From: Lytechinus variegatus
Lineage: Eukaryota > Echinodermata > Echinoidea > Temnopleuroida > Toxopneustidae
Assembly: GCF_018143015.1 (NCBI RefSeq)
Contig: NC_054743.1
Span: 27,403,934 to 27,467,933, forward strand
DNA length: 64,000 bases
Direction of reading: 5' to 3'
Shown here piece after piece: positions 1 through 9,567 of the stretch. Made by a program: the position numbers and the translations under genes. Below the pieces are notes generated by a model. The model had not been told where the DNA came from. It saw only the letters and a program-made list of their open reading frames with translations, and made no database searches. Within the stretch, counting starts at the first letter, position 1; the number at the start of each line of letters is the position of its first letter.

Positions 1-1384
1 TCAAAATATTTTCCAGAAAATTATGTATATTCGTGCATTCATTGTTTCCTTGACAATTCAGTGTGCTCATCTTTGTTCACAAAGTAAATTGTGCACATTT
101 TCTATGGAAAACATTTTGACATTTATGGATTTCCATGTAGTCGAGATTGATCAGATCAATTGTAACTCTTTGCTCTTTGTAAGGCGGCCCCTACAGTGTA
201 GATTGCACTGGCTCCCTCCTGATCTTTTTTATGTTCTATCCATAAGCTACAGGCTGGTGACTGTTACGATGAGAGGAAAAAAAAGCAAGAGTGGGTTTGA
301 AGAAGACCAGAGATTGAAGATGATAGGTTTATTAGAAGTAAGGCTATCTTTGGTATGTGTTGACATACATGTAAGTGTAATTCCATTGAAGATTCAGCAT
401 TTTTGTACCTCCAACCCTTGCCCATTTTCCTCCATTCTTCTTATACTTCATATACTGCTCAAGCCATTATGATTTCAGGACATTGCAACTTTTCATTTGA
501 ACAAGAAAACAGATTTCATAAAGATCCCATATATAAAGGGGTCTGATCCCCACATGTTATGGAATTTCCCATTTGATATCAACATCATTTCTTTGTAGTA
601 CTGGGCGATATTTCAATATGCACAAAATTATGCAACATTGAATCTTCGATAATGGTTATATAATTATGTTGAGATATAGTGATAACACAAAATGGCCAGA
701 ATATTGTCGATTATGAAAAGTTAATAATTATTTATTGCCCACAAATGCTTCTCTGTATTGCTTTAAACCAACTCAGAACATCATAAATCGGTACCCAAAT
801 GCCCACTTCTCTTGGACACCCACTGATGAAAGCCTTGCTTCCATTACCCCCTTCCCTGCCATCATGTAATGCAGCTCAGAATGAATGTATAAAGAATTTT
901 CAGACTCGGCAATATTTTGCTGGCAATAATCACACCTTTTATATATATGAAATGTAAACTCAAGATGTAGGCCTACTTATGTGAATTTACACTTTATCTG
1001 TTCATATAGTTAAAAATGCATAATTTGTACATTTTTGTAATACCATATGTTAGTACAGTGAACTCATTTTAAAATCAGAACAACTTACGTTAAACCATGG
1101 GATAGCATATCCCCTCATTCCCCTTCTCATCACTCCAAGTATGAAGTTTGTTATGAATTGAATCAATGCATTTGATATGTAAATAATTATTATCTCTTGT
1201 TTATGTTTCTTTATGTATACATATACTGTATTCAATTTATTTTGTCCTGTATTATATTCATTTAGAACTGATAACCTGGGCCCTTTATTGTAATTGATTC
1301 CCTTTTTTTATGAATAAAAGGTGATTTATATTAAAAAAAAACATTTGACACCAACCAACTGTAATTCTTTGTTGATTGATCCAG
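1..1384 (+). other. DDX18 intron (3' part), no exon seen
   Basis: This stretch precedes the first recognisable DDX18 exon and ends in a CAG acceptor at 1384. I see no helicase-coding exon in it, so the exon before motif V is left of the window. Around 140-195 it carries a fragment related to the right end of the TIR element at 37609-37883 (shared GATCAATTGTAACTCTTTG-like core followed by a GGC/CCC-rich end). The rest is AT-rich unique-looking intron. Confidence 0.6.
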
Positions 1385-1537
1385 GGTAAGCAGAAACAGA
1401 GTAAACGCACCCAGACCTTCTTCAGGTTCTGCAATGCCCAGACAGGCATCCTCCTGTGTACAGACGTTGCCGCCAGAGGTCTGGACATCCCCGCCGTTGA
1501 TTGGATCGTTCAGTATGACCCGTCAGATGACCCAAAG
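1385..1537 (+). CDS. DDX18: DDX18-like DEAD-box RNA helicase, exon with motif V
   Basis: This 153-nt exon (51 codons, phase 0 at both ends) starts after CAG at 1384 and ends at AAG before GTCAGT. It encodes the RecA-like domain 2 segment [13 protein letters not shown]..., then motif V in [14 protein letters not shown], and ends in [10 protein letters not shown]. These match the DDX18/Has1 family of nucleolar DEAD-box ATPases, which unwind pre-rRNA and snoRNA duplexes during 60S (and in yeast 40S) ribosome assembly. It joins in frame to the exon at 2427. The assignment rests on recalled family sequence, not a search. Earlier exons (Q motif, Walker A, DEAD box) are outside the window. Confidence 0.93.
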
Positions 1538-2426
1538 GTCAGTGTTGTCTTGATGTCTTTTGTTGAAGTGCAATCAGGGGCTGGTGACACATAGTTAAAA
1601 GGGGAAGCAAATTGACCAAGACTATGTGTGGTCTCTCATTGACTTGTGTTATAAACAGCTAGTCATAGAATATGTACTGGAGATAACTATAAACAACTAA
1701 TACAGTGGATAGATTAGCCCATGTTTTATTTGTGTGTAGAAACTAAAATGTTTTTGAGAGGAAAGGTATCTGTTTTGTTATTTTATAACATTTTATAACA
1801 TAGTTATTGCTATATGAATGCATAGAGTTGTGAATTAGTGTGTCATCATTCAAGTGGGTCTGTATTACAAGACTATACTGCTCAGAATGGTGCATGATGG
1901 GTAATGTATCTGGCCAGATATGAGTAGTTGAGGAGTTCAAGAAGGGATATTAAGGCTGCTGGATCTTATGGCCTTTAATAGCAACTGATTGAAATGTGAT
2001 AAGGCCTAAAAATTCAAAGCTTTGTGTTAGATGGGCAAAACTGTAAAATTAATGTAGTAAAATCAGCCTCCTCCATTTCCAACCTGATATGTAATAATCT
2101 TGAATATAATTTTTGTACAGGGATACTTGAAATATGTTTTGTTATTTGTATGTCAAAATATATAAAACAAAGTGTATTTGTTGAAAATGGAAATAAACGA
2201 AATTAAATGAAATCAATTTGAAAATCTGATAGCCTGCCCTTGATCTGGTACATTATGTAAGCTGATTTGTCATAGAAGTGAGTTGTTATTTGTACATTGG
2301 AACAGATATGTAATGATGTGCTGTTTACAGTTGACAAAGAAACTAATACTGTTTTGATAAAAAGGTTAAAAAGAAACTGTTATTACTATTTTTGTAAGTG
2401 CACTTTCTTGACTTATTTTTCTGCAG
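1538..2426 (+). other. DDX18 intron with a dispersed repeat
   Basis: GTCAGT donor to CTGCAG acceptor. About 1597-1945 is a copy of a roughly 300-bp dispersed repeat also found at 6600-6920 and 44475-44740. The segment near 2150-2210, with AAATGGAAATAAACGAAATTAAATGAAA, looks like the A/T-rich tail of a non-LTR element, but I cannot name it. No coding exon is visible. Confidence 0.6.
1597..1945. repeat. Dispersed ~300-bp repeat, copy 1
   Basis: Shares an ordered series of blocks with 6600-6920: GTGTGGTCTCTCATTGACT, GAAACTAAAATGTTTT, TCATTCAAGTGGGTCT, and TGAGTAGTTGAGGA. A more diverged copy is at 44475-44740. No terminal inverted repeats are obvious. Two copies lie in different introns of the same helicase gene. 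Family unknown. Confidence 0.6.
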
Positions 2427-2597
2427 GAGTACATCCACAGAGTTGGACGTACAGCTCGAGGGTTAAAGGGCAAAGGTCATGCCCTCCTTATCCTTAGGCC
2501 AGAGGAGCTCGGTTTTGTACGTTACTTGAAGCATGCCAAGGTACCGCTGAATGAGTTTGAGTTCAGCTGGAGCAAGGTCTCAGATATTCAATCTCAG
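2427..2597 (+). CDS. DDX18: DDX18-like DEAD-box RNA helicase, exon with motif VI
   Basis: A 171-nt exon (57 codons) between a CTGCAG acceptor and GTGAGA donor. It encodes [12 protein letters not shown], the DEAD-box motif VI, whose arginines contact ATP across the RecA domain interface. This is followed by [20 protein letters not shown] and the family-specific ...[12 protein letters not shown]. The RTARG form, rather than RTGR, is typical of the Has1/DDX18 group. It continues in frame from 1385-1537 and into 4121-4298. Confidence 0.95.
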
Positions 2598-2642
2598 GTG
2601 AGAGCTTCTTTAGCTTTATTAGTTTTGTATGTAGACAGATAC

Positions 2643-2865
2643 ACTGTAAAAAATATTGGGTAAAATTTTTACCACCACAGGGGTAATTATGTGTCCAACC
2701 AATTCAAGGGCAGTATTGTACCCAATGTGGAAAGCATATTGTCCCGTAAGGTTAAAAAAAATAGGGAGCAATTACTTGAGAATGGGCAAAATTTTCATCA
2801 CAATGGATAAATGAAAATGCCTAATGTTGGTTGGACACATAATTACCCTCATGAAGCACAGTGTA
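2643..2865 (+). mobile_element. MITE-like TIR element (GTAAAAAATATTGGG family), copy 1
   Basis: A ~220-bp element starting with ACTGTAAAAAATATTGGG. It has an inner inverted pair, GGGTAATTATGTGTCCAACC at 2680 against its complement at 2828-2849. The same element in opposite orientation is at 30910-31131, where both termini (ACTGTAAAAAATATT and complement) are clear. No coding capacity, so it is a non-autonomous DNA element by inference. It sits 45 bp downstream of a DDX18 splice donor. Confidence 0.7.
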
Positions 2866-3692
2866 TGTGAGATAAAAAAAATACCTCATCAATAAACACA
2901 AATCCTTGTGATTAATTGTACAGTTGATTTGTTTGATCGACTGCACATGCGATAACTCGTCAGAAATATGAGCCCTGGCTTCAGTTGCCAGAAAATGTGA
3001 AATTCTGCTCCCTGTTGTATTTTCCACCAAATTCGTAGAGCAAACAAGGTTTATTCATACATGCAACACTGTAGCTGCCACTTTGTTGAAATTTATCAAA
3101 ATACCTTGTTTTATCAGAACCACAGTAGGAAATGTCTCAATGAGCACTGTAGTGTATAGTTCACAATTTTATCAAATCGTATCAAATGGTGAAAAACTGA
3201 TAATACTGAGCATATATTTTTTCAATTCAACATGATGTTTAATCACTGATTTCTTATATAAATCCTGATGGCAATAATTTGAAATTTGGCTTGACAATTA
3301 TATCTGATCCCCAATCAAAGCTTGATATCCGTTACGCCATGTTTTCATTTTACCTTCATTTCATTTTGTTTGAGTTTGCTTTCTGTTCATTCTTGCATTT
3401 AGTCTTGATTAGTGCAAAACAAAATTTTTCTAGCATGATTTTATTCAGTGCCATTTTGAATAAATCTAGTAAAAGTTTCATTGCAGTTTTACACGGTCTT
3501 TACCATTGATCTGCCCCCTCCTGCCAAAGCCATGCACTGCTGAAGATCTGAGTCCTATTTTATAGAGAATTGTGTAACAAATGCTAGATCTTTTAAAACA
3601 AATTCACTGTTCACTAGCAGCCAGCCAGATCGAATGATATCAGTAGCTTAACATTTTTAATTGTAGATTCGTGATTATCACAAGTCTTAATA

Positions 3693-3985
3693 AGAGTGTT
3701 GGCTCAGTTGGTAGATCATCCGTCTCACAACCTGGAGGTCAAGAGTTCAAACCCCCGGCCGCATGAGACCAAAAGATGTTAAAAAATAGGAGTTGCTGTT
3801 ACCCTGTTTGGGGTTCAACAATATAATGGATAGAGCTACATCAATCTGGCGTTGTTCAGTGGTTGCTGGGCTCACTATTAATGGAGTAAGCAAATTTTCT
3901 GAGGATTTCCATTTCTGATTTCTGCTTTGAACAATAAAATATGGATTTTTAGAATTTTTTTTCTCATAAACTTGGCCTCTGGAGT
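3693..3985 (+). mobile_element. tRNA-derived SINE
   Basis: The head resembles a tRNA gene: box A TGGCTCAGTTGG at about 3699 and a box B-like GAGTTCAAACCC at about 3743, followed by CATGAGACCAAAAGATGTTAA. The second half of a tRNA cloverleaf and the acceptor pairing are not intact, so this is a SINE head and not a tRNA gene. A related copy is at 54919-55090 and a longer one on the minus strand at 4955-5322. The 3' boundary is approximate. Confidence 0.7.
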
Positions 3986-4120
3986 CTTTCAGCACCAAAG
4001 AAAGATATACTCTTCATTGGACAGGACTTCCTTGGTGACCCAAGTAGATATAGATCTAATTTCTTTGTATTGAACTTCCCTGTGACAATAACTTATCCCA
4101 TCTTCTCATTCCTTTTTCAG

Positions 4121-4298
4121 CTGGAAAAGTTAATAGAGAAGAACTACTTCCTTCACCGGTCAGCCCAGGAAGCATACAAGGGATACGTCCGAGCATACGA
4201 CGCCCACAGTCTCAAGAAGATCTATGATGTCAATACCTTGGATTTACAGAAGGTTGCTAGGTCCTTTGGCTTCAAGGTCCCACCCAGCGTTGACCTCA
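4121..4298 (+). CDS. DDX18: DDX18-like DEAD-box RNA helicase, C-terminal extension exon
   Basis: A 178-nt exon after CTTTTTCAG. It encodes LEKLIEKNYFLHRSAQEAYK, YVRAYDAHSLKKIYDV, then VARSFGFKVPPSVDL. This is the DUF4217-type C-terminal extension found after the helicase core in Has1/DDX18 and relatives. It ends in phase 1 (CTC A) before GTATCC, a weak donor, and the codon is completed by TG at 7034. The conservation is high enough to rule out a pseudogene remnant. Confidence 0.93.
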
Positions 4299-4954
4299 GT
4301 ATCCTTTTCATTGACCTATAACCTTTGACCTCCATTGATTCTATTTGCAAAAGTAAGAGGTTGGAATTTAACTGAGTGAAGTTTTGATATGTCGCTTTTG
4401 ATATTTGTTGTTCATACTAACTGCACTCCATCAATAGTTGGTTTGTTACAACTTGATGGATCAGAAAACAAATAGGCCCTCAAATGGTTAAAGATCAACT
4501 GTTCTCAGGAGAAACATCCCTATTAAACAAATTTTAATATTAAGAATAAATCTTGCAGATATTATAAATGAATAATTGTGAAAAATTGTCACAATTTGTC
4601 TATATTTCCATGGCAAATTATCAACAATTTCTATGAAGTATGTAAACACAACAAATACCAGCAAGCTCACAAGCCCTAGATACATGTGTCTGATTGGCTC
4701 AAAATCAAATTGTGATTATTTTTGGAATGGTGTTTGATTTCAGTTCTTATTGCAACAGATTATAGCTCATGGACAAATGGCTGATAAGGTTAAAAATCCC
4801 CTTTTTGTTTGCCTGCCGTGAACAAAGTTTGGCAGAGAACTTGTAATCACTTTTCCTCTTGGTCTGTTAGTCCGTTCATCCAGTGGTCTTTAACAAAAAT
4901 GTTATTGTTCAACTTGCTCACATTTCTGCATCAGTTTTATTATTATTTGTTTGG

Positions 4955-5322
4955 CGTCACCTGTGCCTGGGAGGCGAAAAGCGAACTGAATCACTATTGC
5001 CCGCAGGTCTCTCTTCCCGATATAACTGATTGGGGGGTTGCAGGTGGACCACTACACCGGGGTTTCCCCCTACTCTTATACGAATAGTGCAGTGGGTTCT
5101 TAACCTGCAAAGGTGGTGAATCTCCTCTACACGGGGCCTCCATTTAACGTCCTATCCGAGGGATGGAGTGTTTTCCATTTTAACATAGCCTGCATCTATG
5201 AAACATAGGAGAGACGTTTACACACAACGCACTGGCTTCAGTCATCCGCCCAGGGTGGAATCGAACCCATGATCTTTGGTTCGACGGGCAGACGCGTTAC
5301 CGACTGAGCCAACACCGCTCTT
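4955..5322 (-). mobile_element. tRNA-derived SINE, minus strand, near full length
   Basis: Read from 5322 downward: box A TGGCTCAGTCGG, then a tRNA-like anticodon region, then a perfect box B GGGTTCGATTCC. This is followed by about 280 bp of tRNA-unrelated body down to about 4955. The head shares the GTGTTGGCTCAGT start with the SINEs at 3693 and 54919. Polymerase III internal promoters are expected from the boxes; present activity is unknown. Confidence 0.75.
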
Positions 5323-5496
5323 GACCGCTTTTGATCCCACTTGGTACAAATGATACTTTGGTAATACCACCTGTGTGTTCATGAGGATGATAACAAAGGT
5401 CATCTGGGGGTCAAAAGATCATTTTGCAAATCGATCGCGGAATCAGGCAAGAGTCTTGGGTCTCGAACAACCTTATTTAAAATCATGAATGAAGCC

Positions 5497-5592
5497 AGGG
5501 GTCGGTGACACATAACTAAGCAATTGATCATACTGTTGATTTGCACATTTGATTGCATGGCAGTCCCATGATCATGCACTTAGCTTTGTGTG
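5497..5592. mobile_element. Short TIR element of the GGGCCCG group
   Basis: Left end GGGTCGGTGACACATAACTAAG; right end complementary to GGGCCCGGTCACACAAAGCTAAG. Only about 96 bp, with internal GATCAT blocks. It resembles elements at 33793-33926 and 14300-14447. Confidence 0.5.
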
Positions 5593-6599
5593 ACCGGGCC
5601 CAGATAGATTTGGTGTGGCAAGATTTTGTTTCATTTCCTTGTGCTGTTCTGGGAATCTAGGCACCTTGAATGTAACTACTATGCAGTTGTCCTGGGAAAG
5701 TATATGTATGTTCATGGAAATTACATTTAGATTATTTATAGCTGACAGAAAGGGAAACAAAGGTGCATAAAACTCTCAGTCAATGACTATTTCTTTGTAT
5801 CTTTATATAATGCTTTTAAAGGCTCTTCTTTTTAATATTCTCTTTAGTTTCAGTTCTGTTTACGGTAATTGTGTATGGGTTTTATAAAGAAGGTGAATCT
5901 GTAGGAAATCGTGTGGGTAAAGGGATTTAACTTTGACACAGACAACTACACAGTAGATACATGTAGATTTTTAATATTTCTATCTTATGACATATTTCTT
6001 TTTTATGTGATCTGATAGCCTTTTTTTCTCTTTTTTCTTTTTTTTTGCTTGTAAAATTTTCTCTGGAACAAAATGATGGCCGGCAATTTTTTAGTGAAAA
6101 CTTAGGCTTTTTTTCTTTTTTTGCTTGTCAAATTTTTGACGTAAATCACCAAAATGCCCCCCTTTTTGAAAAATCCTGGATCTGCCCATGGGTCCATAGG
6201 TACTTTTATAATAATGCAGCATAATTACCTCAAATATCACATTAAAGCCGAGTACACGTTCTGCATTTCAGTGATTAAAGTAATTTCAGATCCACATATA
6301 CGGTACTTAACCTTGGTCAAGTGTAGTGGATTAGGGTTGATGAATGGAGAGGGATTAGTACTCTTGACCATCTGATAAAAATGAGGTAGTCAGAACCACT
6401 ACACCATTACACTTCCATACTCTTATGTATATATTTGTGATATGAGATTGAGAACTGTGATAAAAGCTTTGTAGAATAGATATTTGTTAATACCAGTGAA
6501 TATGTTGCAACAACAGAAATGTCATCAACTAAGAAAAATGTAACCCATAAGAAATGAATAATATGTGCTTAAAAATCTTACTTTAATTAGGCAATGTTT

Positions 6600-6920
6600 T
6601 ATGGGGGAGTGAACTGTGTGTGGTCTCTCATTGACTGCGTGTTATAAATATATAGTCGTAAAATATACGTTTTCAGATATCTACTAATACTATAGAGAAT
6701 AAATTGACCTATAATTGTATTTGCATAGAGAAACTAAAATGTTTTGAGAGAAAACGTATGTTGTTTTGCTACTTGGTAACATAATTATTGCAGTATAAAT
6801 GTATTGAGTAGTTAATTAGCATGTTATCATTCAAGTGGGTCTTTATTACTAGACTACATTAGCATTGTGGGTCAGGAAACTGGCCAGGTATGAGTAGTTG
6901 AGGATTCAAGATGGCACTAT
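6600..6920. repeat. Dispersed ~300-bp repeat, copy 2
   Basis: Second copy of the repeat at 1597-1945, with the same block order (GTGTGGTCTCTCATTGACT through TGAGTAGTTGAGGATTCAAG) and many substitutions. It lies just before the DDX18 terminal exon. Confidence 0.6.
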
Positions 6921-7033
6921 TTGTTCCTATCTGCTTTAACTAATTGAAAGATTGAGCTATGTAGACTTAATTGAATTTCAAGTCAAAGGGATTTTTTTAG
7001 TTGTTTTTATCCTTAACCATCTTTCTCCCTCAG

Positions 7034-7176
7034 TGGTTTATGGCAGTAAGAAGCAGCAGCGTGAAGCCAGGAAGAAGTTCAGCTATGTAGAACTCAACCA
7101 GAAGATGGCCCACAAGACTAAGATCTACAAACACATACCAGGGAAGAACAAGGACAGGAGACAGTTCTCAAGATAA
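7034..7176 (+). CDS. DDX18: DDX18-like DEAD-box RNA helicase, terminal exon
   Basis: After CCCTCAG this exon supplies TG to finish an ATG codon. It then encodes VYGSKKQQREARKKFSY and a lysine-rich tail ending in KDRRQFSR and TAA at 7174-7176. The basic tail and terminal RQFS-R resemble the RQFSH end of vertebrate DDX18; such tails commonly give nucleolar and RNA affinity. The four exons together give 214 residues, about the last third of a protein that is near 670 residues in vertebrates. Decayed copies of this exon follow in the 3' UTR. Confidence 0.92.
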
Positions 7177-7705
7177 CAGCTGGAAGATATCAGACCAAGA
7201 TCTTCTATCGTATCACAGTTCTGAGTCTGAGATAAGGATTGTGAACAGTTCTTAGAATCCAGATGAGGCAAGAATAAGATCTAAACATATACTAGGAAAG
7301 AAGGAGAGGAGACAGTTTTCAAGATTACAGCAGGAAGATATCAGATCAAGATCTGATCTAGACCACTGGTCTTGAGTCTCAGATGAGGATTGTGACACAG
7401 TTATTAGATTCCAGATGAGACAAGTTCTACAAACACATACCAGGAAAGGACATAAGACAGAAGACAGTTTTGAAGATTACAGGTAGAAGATACTAGACCA
7501 AGAACTAAATTTACATCTAGGCCTAAAGGTGAAGGTTATAGACAGTTTTAAAGTTCCTAAGACAGGACCAAGATCTATAAACATGTACAAGGAAAGAACA
7601 AAGATGAGACCATTCTCAAGGTAACATCTAGAAGATATTAGACCAAGATCTACTGTATCATCCTAGACCCAAGATGATTATAGACAATAAAAAAATACAG
7701 ACAAG
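7114..7705 (+). repeat. Decayed tandem copies of the DDX18 terminal exon and UTR
   Basis: Four imperfect units of about 150 bp begin near 7114, 7269, 7421 and 7569. Each has an AAGATCTAYAAACA-like start, CAGGRAAGRACA, GAGACAGTTYTCAAG, and GAAGATATYAGACCAAGATC. The first unit overlaps the last codons of DDX18; the other three are noncoding and carry stops and indels. The terminal coding segment plus adjoining UTR was therefore amplified in tandem and is now decaying. Confidence 0.75.
7686..7691 (+). terminator. Candidate DDX18 poly(A) signal
   Basis: AATAAA in GACAATAAAAAAATACAG, 510 nt after the stop and at the end of the last decayed repeat unit. It is the first canonical hexamer after the stop codon. 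Cleavage site not determined. Confidence 0.4.
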
Positions 7706-8130
7706 ACAAAGTCAGAATTTCTGAATGCTTTCTTTCAAACAGCGAAGAAAGCAGGCATCCTCTCAAGATGTAAGTTACGACTTCAAGTGTGACTGGTTAC
7801 ATTGGCTTGCACTTAATGGCCCCAGCTTTTTCTGTCTGAATATGAGAGTGAACTGTTTCATAATTCTCATCAATTATTAATCCTGATTAACGTTATCTTA
7901 TTACTCCACATAAAATGGCTTTGAATTGATTTGTGAACTCAATTGATGTACAGAAATTAAGTGGAAGTTCGCTTTGAGAAAATACTTTTTATTTTCTCTT
8001 TAAAAAAAATGCTTGTCTCCATTCCTCCAGTTCACTTTCTCTCTTTCTCACATTTACATGCTGTTATTTATTTGTGTTGATTTTCTCCTTTTTTTGGGGG
8101 GGGCAGCAGGGGGCATTGATGAATTAAAAG

Positions 8131-8720
8131 TTAAAGTAATTCCACCCCAGAAAAATATTTGAAAAACAATAAAGCAAAATCAACCAAGCACAACATTGGA
8201 ATTTTATCAGAATCAGTTGTGAAATAAGAAAGTTGTAACATTTAAATATTTCGCTGATTTTTCACGAAGCAGTTATATGCACAACTCAGTGATATGCAAA
8301 TGAGAGTTGATGATGTCCCTAATTCACTATTTCTTTTGTTTTGTATTGTGTCACAATTTATTTACTTTAAACAGATTTGACAAAAACGACCCTCTTGATT
8401 GAACCACAAAAGGTACAATTCAATGGTCAAGGAGAAATAAAAGTTGTTTTACATTACCATTAGGAAAATATTAAACAATTGCATATTTCACAAATTAAGA
8501 CAACATAAAGTATTGAATGTGTGATGTCATACTTTCCCTCATTTGCATATCTACCAAGATGTGCATATAATTGTTTTGTGAAATAAAGTAACATTTCTGA
8601 ATATCCTGACTTTCTTTAATATTATACATCTGATTTTGATGATATTTTCAGTATTTAGCTTGTTTGATTTTCTCTATTTATTAATAAAATTCTACTTTTT
8701 GTTGTGGTGAAATTGCCCCT
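8131..8720. mobile_element. TIR element related to the 9568 family
   Basis: A foldback-like element of about 590 bp. The left end, TTAAAGTAATTCCACCCC, is followed by GAAATAAGAAAGTTGTAACATT and ATATGCAAATGAG. The right half is the approximate reverse complement (ATTTGCATAT, TTTTGATGATATTTTCAG, GTGGTGAAATT). Same architecture as the elements at 9568 and 29143 but clearly diverged. No ORF. Confidence 0.65.
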
Positions 8721-9567
8721 TCATATTCAGTAATTATAATACTTTTGTGAAAATTAGTTATCGAACAAAAAATTGATAAAATATGCTTTTGAAATATAAA
8801 TGATACACATATTGGCAAATCCATTAATTATGCATGTCTGATCCATTATGTATGTGGACCCTTCCTGAAACCAATTTTCTCTGTTTTCTTCTTCATCTGA
8901 GAAGTTGAAATGATCTCATGGCCTGAGCAGTTCATAAAGTAAATGTAAGAATGGAGAAAAATTGGGGTCGGGCCAAACCAGAAAATTATGATTTTATGGC
9001 ATTTCTCAAATAATATTTTCTTAGTTCTGTGAAAAATGCTCTACTCATGCACAATTATGTGATATATAATTCAATAAATTCACACGTTATTAAAAAAGTC
9101 CTTTGAATTTATCTTGTATTTACTTTGTAGTATTTACAATTCACATGCAATATATTTCTGAATAAAATATTGTTCCTTTTTTTTCCTTATCTTTTCATAG
9201 ATTTTTGGGGTTGGTTAGAAAAGTTTTGATTTGCATGGTGATGTCACAGACAAGCAGCTCCTCTGTTAGGTGTGTTATATACCTTCACCAAAATGGAATT
9301 TTTCTCAACAAAATTGAAAGTGATTTTAATTGTGCAGGGGATATATCATCAGACACATACCCCCTTCTGTAGAAAAATATTTTATGCTGTTTCATGAAAA
9401 AAAATAGAATTTGTGGATGTGTATTTAGGCCTGCATGACATATTGTGGAGCTGCTGGCATATGACATCACAAATCCAAAATTAGATCTCTAATATTTTTT
9501 TTGATCTGCCATGGATTTTTCTGAAACCTTCAATGCTTGCTATTATTTTCATTTGTATGCACTTGTA
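8721..9567. other. Intergenic, nothing recognised
   Basis: AT-rich sequence between repeat elements, downstream of DDX18. I see no coding region, RNA gene or clear repeat in it. Confidence 0.5.

Larger units (their letters stand above)
4299..7033 (+). other. DDX18 last intron with SINE, MITE and dispersed repeat
   Basis: A 2.7 kb intron from a weak GTATCC donor to a CCCTCAG acceptor. It contains a minus-strand tRNA-headed SINE (4955-5322), a short TIR element (5497-5592) and a copy of the dispersed repeat (6600-6920). Around 6010-6160 there are two T-rich near-duplicates (TTTTTTTGCTTGT-AAATTTT). No exon seen. Confidence 0.6.

Noticed and set aside
23..472. 149-codon plus-strand frame at the window start
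   Set aside because: No conserved domain, overlaps a TIR-element fragment, and does not use the start context or splice sites of the helicase gene.
3693..3770. Possible tRNA gene
   Set aside because: Box A and a weak box B exist, but the acceptor stem and the anticodon arm do not pair and a SINE body follows. The same applies at 5240-5322 and 54919-54995.
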